Assembly: GCA_020440745.1 (NCBI GenBank)
Contig: JAGRNM010000067.1
Span: 1-7,211, forward strand
Length of the DNA: 7,211 nt
Direction of reading: 5' to 3'
Origin: Deltaproteobacteria bacterium
Lineage (GTDB): Bacteria; UBA10199; DSSB01
Shown here: positions 1 through 7,040 of the stretch, one piece after another
Numbering within the stretch: the first letter of the stretch is position 1
How the letters are laid out: each line of letters begins with the position of its first letter
Translations under genes and position numbers: made by a program
The notes under the pieces: model-generated
Told to the model about the DNA's origin: nothing
Seen by the model: the letters and a program-made list of their open reading frames with translations, nothing else
Database searches by the model: none

Positions 1-1
1 T

Positions 2-2008
2 TTTTGGGATATCAAAAGCCAAAAGGTAAATCCTCCCATCAGTATTTTTTCTGATTCTGAGTCCAGCTCTGAGCAAGCCCACGTTCAGGCTTCTTCTTTT
101 CATTATTTACCAGAATCCCAAGAACTAGCCTTTATCAATGATCAAGGACAAGTCAGCTGGATTAAAATTATTTACGAAGCTAGTTTTATTAATAATCAAA
201 GAAAGATTATTCATCAAATAGAGCGGCAAGTTTTTTTTGACGCCATTAAGCCAGAGAGCAAGGTCAAACAATTGCAGATGTCTAACGGAGAAGAGGGACA
301 TCAAGTAGCGATCATTTATCAAGAGGATTCCTCTTTTAAACTGAAAGTCTTAAACCTAAAAAAAGAAGAAAGCTTTTTAGGAGGAGGCAATTGGGAAGTA
401 GACTTTAGCCAAGACTTAGACTCAGCTCTACCCAGCCCTCCTAAGGCAATCGCCTTTGGCGAAGGAGGCAAAGTCCTAGTCGTCGCCGACCAAGAAGGTA
501 GTACTCACTACTTTGCTAAAGAAGACTCCTCTTATGTGCTCAAACAAAGTTGGCAAGCCTTTGGTCCCCATGCTTCCCTAAGCCGTTTGGATTTTCTTTT
601 GGGAGGCAGCAGCCTTTTACTCAGCAATGATCTTGGAGAAAACAAACTCTACAGCCTAGGCATGGACCCTAGCCTAGGCAGAAGAATATTTCTCTTTAAT
701 AAAGGCTTTCCTAGCTTAAAACACAAAATTGAGTTTTTTGATCGCAGTTTAAGAAACCGAGCCTTTTTATTAGGCCATGATCAAGTCTTAAGTATCCGCT
801 ACGGAACCACAGGCGAAACACTTTGGGAAAACCACCTAGACTTTTCTATTAAAGATGCAGTTTTTTCAAAAAAATATCACCGAGTGGGTTTACTAAGTCA
901 GGATAACAAAATTCATCTCTACGAATTACAAGACCCCCATCCTGAGGCTAGTTTTAAAGCTTTTTTTGGAAAAATCTTTTACGAAGGCCAGTCTGAGCCC
1001 AAATACACTTGGCAATCTACCGGTGGCTCGGACGCCTTTGAACCCAAACTTTCCATGGTGCCCCTTTTATTTGGCAGCTTTAAAGGAACTTTCTACGCCC
1101 TTTTATTTTCGGTCCCCATTGCCCTTTTAGCAGCTCTTTATACTAGTCAGTTTGCCCATCCTAAAACCCGAGGCCTTATCAAACCCACGATGGAAATCAT
1201 GGCAAGTCTTCCCTCGGTCATTTTGGGTTTTTTAGCAGCTCTTTGGTTAGCCCCTTTAATTGAAGACAAGGTGCCCTCTTTACTGAGTTGTTTTTTTCTT
1301 TTACCCTTTGGGGCCTTTTTATTGGGAGAAATCTTTAGTCATTTACCTATTTCTACAAGACATTTTATCAAAGAGGGCTACGAATGGGTTTGGATTGCTC
1401 CTTTCTTAATCCTCATTACCTACTTAGCCTGGGAGCTAGGGCCTATTTTAGAACAACACTTTTTTCTAGCCACCGATCCAAACACAGGCAAACTCATTGC
1501 CGACTTCCGCCTCTGGTGGCCCCAAGCAACTGGCACCTCCTACGAACAAAGAAATGCCCTAGTGGTAGGCTTTGCCATGGGGTTTGCTGTGATTCCCATT
1601 ATCTTTACTATTGCCGAAGACAGCCTCTCTAGCGTGCCTAAAAGTCTACAAAGTGCCAGTCTTGCCTTAGGCGCTAGTCGTTGGCAAACCGCCTTTAAGG
1701 TCATCTTACCCGCTGCCACAGGAGGTATTTTTTCTTCTATTATGATTGGTCTAGGACGGGCGGTGGGCGAAACCATGATTGTTCTTATGGCCACTGGCAA
1801 TACACCGATTATGGACTTTAATATTTTTTCGGGCATGCGAACACTAAGCGCTAATTTAGCAGTAGAGTTACCAGAGGCTCCCTTTCACGGCACCCTATAC
1901 CGCACTTTATTTTTTGGAGCTTTACTTTTGTTTGTCATGACTTTTTTCTTAAACCTATCGGCAGAGCTCTTACGACACCGCATTAAGAAAAAATTTAAAG
2001 GATTATAA
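2..2008 (+). CDS. pstC: Phosphate ABC transporter permease PstC, large form (5' end outside window)
   Basis: Inner-membrane permease subunit of the high-affinity phosphate importer PstSCAB. The frame is open without a stop from the first base, so 668 residues are visible and the true start lies upstream. A TTG at 272 is only an internal codon. The part up to about 1050 is soluble and beta-rich, with repeated short strands and Gly/Asp turns resembling a WD40-like propeller. In large PstC proteins this domain is thought to sit between TM1 and the permease core. The core has hydrophobic segments near 1073-1147, 1196-1264, 1274-1336, 1379-1435, 1556-1618, 1715-1789 and 1898-1969. The EAA coupling loop (ALGASRWQTAFKVILPAA) lies at about 1655-1714, followed by GRAVGET, whose Arg and Glu match charged residues important in E. 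coli PstC. Compared with the roughly 319-residue E. coli protein it also carries an extra hydrophobic hairpin before the EAA region. It overlaps pstA by 1 nt. The family is confident; the propeller fold is inferred. Confidence 0.93.
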   Translation, partial: FWDIKSQKVNPPISIFSDSESSSEQAHVQASSFHYLPESQELAFINDQGQVSWIKIIYEASFINNQRKIIHQIERQVFFDAIKPESKVKQLQMSNGEEGHQVAIIYQEDSSFKLKVLNLKKEESFLGGGNWEVDFSQDLDSALPSPPKAIAFGEGGKVLVVADQEGSTHYFAKEDSSYVLKQSWQAFGPHASLSRLDFLLGGSSLLLSNDLGENKLYSLGMDPSLGRRIFLFNKGFPSLKHKIEFFDRSLRNRAFLLGHDQVLSIRYGTTGETLWENHLDFSIKDAVFSKKYHRVGLLSQDNKIHLYELQDPHPEASFKAFFGKIFYEGQSEPKYTWQSTGGSDAFEPKLSMVPLLFGSFKGTFYALLFSVPIALLAALYTSQFAHPKTRGLIKPTMEIMASLPSVILGFLAALWLAPLIEDKVPSLLSCFFLLPFGAFLLGEIFSHLPISTRHFIKEGYEWVWIAPFLILITYLAWELGPILEQHFFLATDPNTGKLIADFRLWWPQATGTSYEQRNALVVGFAMGFAVIPIIFTIAEDSLSSVPKSLQSASLALGASRWQTAFKVILPAATGGIFSSIMIGLGRAVGETMIVLMATGNTPIMDFNIFSGMRTLSANLAVELPEAPFHGTLYRTLFFGALLLFVMTFFLNLSAELLRHRIKKKFKGL

Positions 2009-3603
2009 TGAAACAAAAAGAAAAAATTATTGGCGAAGCTTACGTATGGCTAAGCTCCTTAGGCTTAAGTCTGGGTATCTTGATGGTCCTTGGTCTATTA
2101 AGTCTAATCGTGGTGAGGGGGTTGGAAGTTTTTTGGCCTAAGCCAGTAGCGCTTTTAGCACTCCAAGACGGCCAAGAAGTGTTAGGAGAAGTAGTCTTAA
2201 AACAAGAAAAAAGACTCCAAGACACAGAAGAATGGCAAATGTTTGTAGGCAATAAGGAAGTTTTAGGACAGAGTTTTCGCTTTGTAGACGTCCATCAAAT
2301 CCAAAAAGAAAGCTATCCCCCAGAAGTGCTTAATATAGAAAGACGAGAATACGGTGATGCCTTTGGTTGGCCTGTTAAACTAGTACTCAAAGACAAAGAA
2401 TACCTACCTTCCAACGAGTCTTTTGCAAAACAACTGGCTCAAGCTAAAAAAAGCAGTCTAGAGCGCTGGGAAAAAATTGAAGAATTAGAAAAAGATCAAA
2501 TCGGCAAACTTAATAAAAAAATGGAGTCCTTGCGTTTAGAAAAAAAACAAATCGACCCCAAAGAAATAACAAACATTAAAGCACTAGAAGAAAAAGAGGC
2601 GCTCCTTCAAAAAAAATATGAAACCCTAGCCAGCCAAGCCCGTCAGTTAAGAGATCTTCAAGAAGAAGGCTACCTAGAACTCAAAAACACCAAAGGCTCT
2701 CTACAAAAAATTAAAGTCAGTCAAATTGTGGATTATTATTATCCCAACCAACTCACTACAGGGGATCGTCTTCAAAGATTCTTTTACCAACTAGGTGCTT
2801 ATTTAAGTGAAGACCCTCGGGAGGCCAATACCGAAGGAGGTATTTTTCCGGCCCTCTTTGGTACTGCTGTCATGACCTTACTCATGACCCTCATCGTGGT
2901 CCCCATTGGCGTTTTAGGAGCCGTCTATTTACAGGAATATGCCAAACCCGGCATTTTGGTCCGCTTAGTACGCATTGCCGTTAATAATTTGGCTGGCGTT
3001 CCTTCTATTGTTTTTGGTGTCTTTGGCGTCGGTTTTTTTGTCTACATGATAGGTGGTACTATAGACGAGCTCTTCTTTAGCAACAAACTACCCACCCCTA
3101 CCTTTGGCACAGGCGGTTTACTTTGGGCTTCGCTTACCTTAGCTCTACTGACAGTACCTGTGGTCATTGTTTCCACCGAAGAGGCCTTAAGTTCTGTTAG
3201 TCAGGGGATCCGAGAGGGATCCCTAGCCTTAGGTGCTAGCAAATGGCAGACTTTAAAAAGAGTGATCTTACCTGCAGCCGCTCCCGGCATCTTGACTGGC
3301 ACCATCCTGGCTATGGCCAGAGGCGCAGGAGAAGTCGCCCCACTCATGTTAGTAGGCGTTGTTAAACTAGCTCCCACCTTACCGATTAATGGCACTTTTC
3401 CTTTTATTCACTTAGACCAAAAATTTATGCATTTAGGCTTTCACATCTACGACTTAGGTTTTCAATCCCCCGACTCAGAAGCTGCCAAACCCATGGTCTT
3501 TGCCACTACCTTGCTTTTAATTCTTTTAGTTTTGTTTTTAAACCTAGGAGCTATTTGGCTTCGCGAAAGATTAAGGAAAAAATATGCCAGCGCCCGATTC
3601 TAA
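2008..3603 (+). CDS. pstA: Phosphate ABC transporter permease PstA, large form with coiled-coil domain
   Basis: Second membrane subunit of the phosphate importer, pairing with PstC. It has 531 residues against about 296 in E. coli. The order is TM1 (residues 14-36), then a soluble region (about 40-275), then the permease core with hydrophobic segments near 282-308, 322-349, 370-390, 426-450 and 497-517. The soluble region ends in a Lys/Glu-rich predicted coiled coil (about 136-222). The EAA loop (SLALGASKWQTLKRVILPAA) spans 405-424. ARGAGE at 437-442 holds the Arg and Glu that correspond to the conserved charged pair of PstC/PstA channels. The ATG sits in TAATG with the pstC stop, and AAAGGA at 1997-2002 gives 5-nt spacing, so reinitiation coupling to pstC is likely. 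By topology the soluble domain should be periplasmic, where it could contact PstS or the PstC propeller; that contact is inference. Confidence 0.95.
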   Translation: MKQKEKIIGEAYVWLSSLGLSLGILMVLGLLSLIVVRGLEVFWPKPVALLALQDGQEVLGEVVLKQEKRLQDTEEWQMFVGNKEVLGQSFRFVDVHQIQKESYPPEVLNIERREYGDAFGWPVKLVLKDKEYLPSNESFAKQLAQAKKSSLERWEKIEELEKDQIGKLNKKMESLRLEKKQIDPKEITNIKALEEKEALLQKKYETLASQARQLRDLQEEGYLELKNTKGSLQKIKVSQIVDYYYPNQLTTGDRLQRFFYQLGAYLSEDPREANTEGGIFPALFGTAVMTLLMTLIVVPIGVLGAVYLQEYAKPGILVRLVRIAVNNLAGVPSIVFGVFGVGFFVYMIGGTIDELFFSNKLPTPTFGTGGLLWASLTLALLTVPVVIVSTEEALSSVSQGIREGSLALGASKWQTLKRVILPAAAPGILTGTILAMARGAGEVAPLMLVGVVKLAPTLPINGTFPFIHLDQKFMHLGFHIYDLGFQSPDSEAAKPMVFATTLLLILLVLFLNLGAIWLRERLRKKYASARF

Positions 3604-4378
3604 AAAAACAACCGCGAATAGCTCTCCTACTTTGATAGAAATTAAAGACTTTAATTTTTATTATGGAGAAAAACAGGCTCTATTTAATATTAATTTAAAT
3701 ATTCCTTACCAAGAGGTGACGGCTTTAATTGGCCCTTCTGGCTGTGGCAAGTCTACTTTATTAAGAAGCCTCAACCGTATGAATGAACTCATTGAGGGAA
3801 TTAGACGAGAAGGCAATATCCTCTTAGAAGGACAGAGTATCTATGACCCCAAACTAGAGGTCATTAGCCTTAGAAAACGCATTGGTATGGTTTTTCAAAA
3901 ATCCAATCCTTTCCCTAAAACTATTTATGAAAACGTCGTGTTTGGCCTAAGAATCCGTGGTCAAAGCAACAAAAGTAGGCTTGATGAAGTAGTAGAAAAA
4001 AGTCTCAAAGCCTCTGCACTCTGGGAAGAAGTCAAAGACAGACTTCAGGACAATGCCTTGGGACTCTCCGGTGGACAGATGCAAAGGCTTTGTATTGCCA
4101 GAGCCATTGCAACCGAACCAGAAGTCCTATTGATGGACGAACCCTGTAGCGCCCTAGATCCAGTGGCCACGGCAAAAATCGAAGCCTTGATTCACGAACT
4201 AAAAAAAGACTACACTATCGTTATTGTTACCCATAACATGCAACAAGCAGGACGGGTTTCTGATAAAACTGCTTTTTTCTATATGGGAGAACTGATAGAA
4301 TTCGACGAGACAGAAAAACTTTTTACTAATCCTTCTAAGAAAAAGACAGAAGACTATATCACAGGGAGATTTGGTTAA
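3584..4378 (+). CDS. pstB: Phosphate ABC transporter ATP-binding protein PstB
   Basis: Cytoplasmic ATPase that dimerises under PstC/PstA and powers phosphate import. It has 264 residues, normal for the family. All nucleotide-binding motifs are present: Walker A GPSGCGKST (50-58), Q-loop Gln105 in MVFQKSNPFP, signature LSGGQMQR (161-168), Walker B LLMDEP (182-187), D-loop SALD (189-192) and H-loop His217. The runs SLNRMN after Walker A and DEPCSALDP identify PstB rather than another importer ATPase. The signature has Met where most PstB proteins read LSGGQQQR. The start ATG lies 20 nt inside pstA and is preceded by AAGGA (3573-3577) at 6-nt spacing. The first 15 or so residues are polar and probably a disordered lead-in. 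The stop is 1 nt before the phoU start. Confidence 0.98.
   Translation: MPAPDSKKTTANSSPTLIEIKDFNFYYGEKQALFNINLNIPYQEVTALIGPSGCGKSTLLRSLNRMNELIEGIRREGNILLEGQSIYDPKLEVISLRKRIGMVFQKSNPFPKTIYENVVFGLRIRGQSNKSRLDEVVEKSLKASALWEEVKDRLQDNALGLSGGQMQRLCIARAIATEPEVLLMDEPCSALDPVATAKIEALIHELKKDYTIVIVTHNMQQAGRVSDKTAFFYMGELIEFDETEKLFTNPSKKKTEDYITGRFG
4363..4368 (+). promoter_or_regulatory. Shine-Dalgarno sequence deciding the phoU start
   Basis: AGGGAG, encoded within the last codons of pstB, lies 11 nt before ATG 4380. It is only 2 nt before an in-frame TTG at 4371, too close to serve it. This supports the ATG as the phoU start. Confidence 0.6.
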
Positions 4379-4379
4379 T

Positions 4380-5045
4380 ATGCCAGCACACACCGACCGC
4401 AACTTTGCCAGCGAATTAAGAGAACTCAAAGAAAGCATACTCACAATGGGCTCCATGGTAGAAACCATGATTGCCCGTTCTACCGAAGCTTTAATTAAAC
4501 GCAATTCCAACGAAGCCCGTGAAGTCATTAATACAGACCGCAAGGTTGACGAACTAGAAATGCACATCGACAATCTATGCTTAAAAATTTTGGCTCTCCA
4601 CCAACCAGCCGCTGCTGACTTACGTTTTGTTGCTATGGGCATGAAAATCAGCACCGATCTAGAACGCATGGGAGACCTGGCCAATAATATTTGCAAATGG
4701 GTTTTAGAGCTCAACGAAGAAGAGGCCCTCAACTCTTATATGGAAGTAACCCAATTGGCAGAAAAAGCCCAAAAAATGGTCAAAGACAGCTTAGACTCCT
4801 TTGTGCGTCGTGATGCTAAAGCAGCTCAACTGGTTTGCGAAGCCGACGACATCGTGGATCAGCTCAATTACAAATTAGCCTCCGAATTTACCCAAATCAT
4901 GGAAAAAGACCCTAAAAAAGTGGGTCGTGGTCTAAAACTCATCCTCATCTGCCGTCAATTAGAACGCATTGGCGATCATGCCACCAATGTGGCTGAGGAA
5001 GTCAAATTTATGATCGAAGGCGAAGATATCCGTCATGGAGGCTAG
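4380..5045 (+). CDS. phoU: Phosphate transport/signalling regulator PhoU
   Basis: Peripheral cytoplasmic protein that restrains phosphate uptake through PstSCAB and, in bacteria with a PhoR-type kinase, silences Pho regulon signalling when phosphate is plentiful. The 221 residues form the usual all-helical tandem of two three-helix PhoU repeats. Each repeat carries a metal-binding type motif: DLERMGDLANN around 93-103 and QLERIGDHATN around 193-203. Their Glu, Asp and Asn (95/99/103 and 195/199/203) fall exactly 100 residues apart. The N-terminus (FASELRELKESILTMGSMVE) and the C-terminal GEDIRHGG are typical. An upstream TTG (4371) would add three residues but overlaps pstB and is badly placed relative to the Shine-Dalgarno. 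The position after pstB is the classic order. No two-component kinase or regulator is visible in the window. Confidence 0.97.
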   Translation: MPAHTDRNFASELRELKESILTMGSMVETMIARSTEALIKRNSNEAREVINTDRKVDELEMHIDNLCLKILALHQPAAADLRFVAMGMKISTDLERMGDLANNICKWVLELNEEEALNSYMEVTQLAEKAQKMVKDSLDSFVRRDAKAAQLVCEADDIVDQLNYKLASEFTQIMEKDPKKVGRGLKLILICRQLERIGDHATNVAEEVKFMIEGEDIRHGG

Positions 5046-5050
5046 CTTGT

Positions 5051-5686
5051 ATGAAGGCCTTCCTTAAAAAAACCTTCCTTGCGGGACTGATTGCCTTCTT
5101 ACCCATTGCCGGCACTCTTTGGTTGCTTAAGGTGCTCATCCTTGCCGCCGAAGGACTATTTGAAGGCTTAATTCCTCCCCGTTTTCGTCCCATTAATCTT
5201 GTTGGTTATGAAATACCCGGCATGGGAATCTTAGCCGCTGTCCTCTTAATCTTAATAGTCGGATTATTTACCAGGCTCTATGTGGGAAAAAGGCTTTTGT
5301 CCTATGGAGATAAACTCTTTAGCCGCCTTCCTTTTGGTCGGGGCATTTACACTGCCATCAAACAGTTTGTCTCTACCATTACGGGCGGTGGACAAAACTT
5401 TAGACAAGTAGTTTTAGTTGAGTTTCCCTCACCCAATACTTACGTAATTGGATTCTTAACTGGAGAAACCGGCGGAGAAGTTCAACTAAGGACCAAGCAA
5501 GAAATCGTCAGCGTCTTTTTACCCACTACCCCCAATCCTACCAGCGGCTATTTGCTACTTTACCCAAAAGATAAAGTGATTCCCTTAGACATGACGGTGG
5601 AAGAAGCCTTTAAGTTTATTGTCTCCGGAGGAGTCGTAGCTCCACCCTATCCAAGAATCCAAGGCAAAGCCGAAGGAGCCGATTAA
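5051..5686 (+). CDS. DUF502 family inner-membrane protein
   Basis: Protein of 211 residues matching the DUF502 family, which has no established biochemical role that I can state. Two hydrophobic segments, about 8-33 and 56-76, flank a short Pro-rich loop. A soluble, probably cytoplasmic, C-terminal domain follows with the family landmarks: GRGIYTAIKQF (97-106), a beta-rich middle, FLPTTPNPTSGYLLLYP (156-171) and MTVEEAFKFIVSGGVV (181-196). The start ATG is preceded by GGAGG (5037-5041) at 9-nt spacing, encoded in the last phoU codons. The gene starts 5 nt after phoU and is almost certainly co-transcribed with the pst genes, suggesting but not proving a link to phosphate or envelope homeostasis. 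It ends 5 bp from the convergent ffh stop. The family call rests on recognising the motifs by eye. Confidence 0.85.
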   Translation: MKAFLKKTFLAGLIAFLPIAGTLWLLKVLILAAEGLFEGLIPPRFRPINLVGYEIPGMGILAAVLLILIVGLFTRLYVGKRLLSYGDKLFSRLPFGRGIYTAIKQFVSTITGGGQNFRQVVLVEFPSPNTYVIGFLTGETGGEVQLRTKQEIVSVFLPTTPNPTSGYLLLYPKDKVIPLDMTVEEAFKFIVSGGVVAPPYPRIQGKAEGAD

Positions 5687-5691
5687 GCAAA

Positions 5692-7023
5692 CTACAATCC
5701 ACCCAGCATTTTTCCCAAACCCTTCATCCCCAACTTACCAAACTTCTTCATCATCTTTTGCATTTGCTCAAACTCCTTAAGCAAACGATTGATATCACTC
5801 ACCTGAGTGCCACTACCCTTGGCAATACGTAGACGCCGACGACCATTAATCAGTCTAGGGAAACGCCTTTCTTGGATGGTCATCGAATTAATCATGGCCT
5901 CTTTACGCTTAAGCTCTTTTTCCATTAATTTTGGATCCACCTGCTTGGTTAGTTTTCCCATACCAGGTAAAAATCCCATAAGCTTGGAAACCCCTCCTAG
6001 TTTTTTCATCTGGCCTAATTGCTTTTTAAAATCTTCTAAGGTGAATTGATTTTTTAATAGCTTAGCGGCGGCTTCTTTGGCTTCTGACTCATTAATCTCT
6101 GCCTGGGCTTTTTCAATCAAACCCAACATATCGCCCATACCCAAGATACGCCTGGCCAAACGATCGGGATAAAAGGGTTCTAAGTCTTCGGGCTTTTCTC
6201 CCACACCACAAAAGTAAATTGGTTTACCCGTCACATAACGCACCGACAAGGCCGCCCCACCTCTGGCATCACCGTCTAATTTAGTAAGCAAAACACCGCT
6301 GATCCCCAAGGCCTCATCAAAAGCCTTAGCTACATTAACCGCCTCTTGACCAGCCATGGCATCCACTACAAACAAACTATGATGGATCTCACATTTTTTT
6401 TTGATCTGTTTTAACTCTTCCATCATCTCACTATCCAACTGCAAGCGGCCAGCCGTGTCTAAGAGCACCAAATCATGTCCTTGATCCTTAGCTTCTTTAA
6501 TAGCGCGCACTGCGACCTTGACGGCCTTGTCTCCAGGCTTAGTATCATAGACTGGCAAGTCTAAACGAGCTGCCAAACTTTTAAGCTGATCAATAGCCGC
6601 TGGCCGATGAACATCAGCTGGCACAAGGTAAGGATGACGTTTTTTTTGTTTTTTAAAATAAAGAGCTAACTTAGCCGTACTGGTAGTCTTACCACTACCC
6701 TGCAGACCGACCATCATGATCACAATAGGAGCTTTATGTTTAAGGTCAATGGACTGAGCCTCGCCCATGGTATGGGTCAAAGCGTCTTGAAAGATTTTTA
6801 AAAACTGCTGATCGGGCTTAAGATGTTTAGAAAGCTCCTCTCCCACCGCCTTGGCCTGAATCTCCGCCACCAAGTCTTTAACCACCTTAAAGTTAACATC
6901 CGCCTCCAAAAGACTTAAACGAATCTGGCGCAAAATATCCTGAATGTGCTCTTCAGTGAGCCGCGGACGATCTTTAAGTTTATCTAGGATGGTAGTAAAT
7001 TTTTGAGTGAGTTCTTGAAACAT
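5692..7023 (-). CDS. ffh: Signal recognition particle protein Ffh (SRP54)
   Basis: GTPase that binds 4.5S/6S SRP RNA and signal sequences of nascent membrane proteins, then delivers ribosomes to FtsY at the inner membrane. The 443 residues are full length. The N domain (about 1-90) leads into the G domain: G1 GLQGSGKT (106-113), insertion-box motif DVHRPAA (137-143), G3 DTAGR (189-193), G4 TKLD (247-250) followed by GDARGG, and G5 GVGEK (273-277). The Met-rich M domain runs from about 325 and includes the RNA-binding element INSMTIQER...RIAKGSGTQVSDINRLLK (378-416). ATG 7023 gives the canonical MF-x-x-LT start. An in-frame GTG at 7038 overlaps the upstream stop as GTGA and would add MRLLS, but family conservation favours the ATG. 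The coding strand has an A9 run near 6394-6402. No rpsP follows; ffh meets the DUF502 gene head-on. Confidence 0.98.
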   Translation of the reverse strand: MFQELTQKFTTILDKLKDRPRLTEEHIQDILRQIRLSLLEADVNFKVVKDLVAEIQAKAVGEELSKHLKPDQQFLKIFQDALTHTMGEAQSIDLKHKAPIVIMMVGLQGSGKTTSTAKLALYFKKQKKRHPYLVPADVHRPAAIDQLKSLAARLDLPVYDTKPGDKAVKVAVRAIKEAKDQGHDLVLLDTAGRLQLDSEMMEELKQIKKKCEIHHSLFVVDAMAGQEAVNVAKAFDEALGISGVLLTKLDGDARGGAALSVRYVTGKPIYFCGVGEKPEDLEPFYPDRLARRILGMGDMLGLIEKAQAEINESEAKEAAAKLLKNQFTLEDFKKQLGQMKKLGGVSKLMGFLPGMGKLTKQVDPKLMEKELKRKEAMINSMTIQERRFPRLINGRRRLRIAKGSGTQVSDINRLLKEFEQMQKMMKKFGKLGMKGLGKMLGGL

Positions 7024-7032
7024 GGACAGCAG

Positions 7033-7040
7033 CCTCACCC
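7033..7040 (-). promoter_or_regulatory. Shine-Dalgarno sequence for ffh
   Basis: On the minus strand, GGGTGAGG ends 9 nt before ATG 7023 and spans the stop codon of the preceding gene. It is well placed for the ATG and lies over, not ahead of, the alternative GTG at 7038. This supports the ATG start and coupling to the upstream gene. Confidence 0.5.

Noticed and set aside
272..274. TTG as the start of pstC
   Set aside because: The same frame runs open and coding-like to the first base of the window, and the protein domain clearly continues upstream. The gene is 5' truncated by the window edge.
1540..1836. Antisense reading frame over the pstC EAA region, and similar frames at 2040-2252, 3201-3395, 5008-5193 and 125-322
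   Set aside because: All are shadows of well-supported genes on the plus strand.
3205..3222. Two GGGATCC copies 11 bp apart in pstA
   Set aside because: They fall in the codons of the conserved EAA-loop region and have no wider repeat or palindromic context.
4371..4373. TTG as the start of phoU
   Set aside because: It overlaps pstB and sits 2 nt from the Shine-Dalgarno. ATG at 4380 fits the spacing.
4199..4732. 177-codon antisense reading frame over the pstB/phoU junction
   Set aside because: It lies opposite two strongly conserved genes, its Ser/Arg-rich product resembles no family, and no convincing start signal is seen.
5660..5720. Possible transcription terminator between the DUF502 gene and ffh
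   Set aside because: Only a 3-bp GGC/GCC stem is seen, with no T run after it; too weak to call.
5807..6049. Plus-strand reading frame inside ffh
   Set aside because: It is a shadow of the conserved Ffh M domain.
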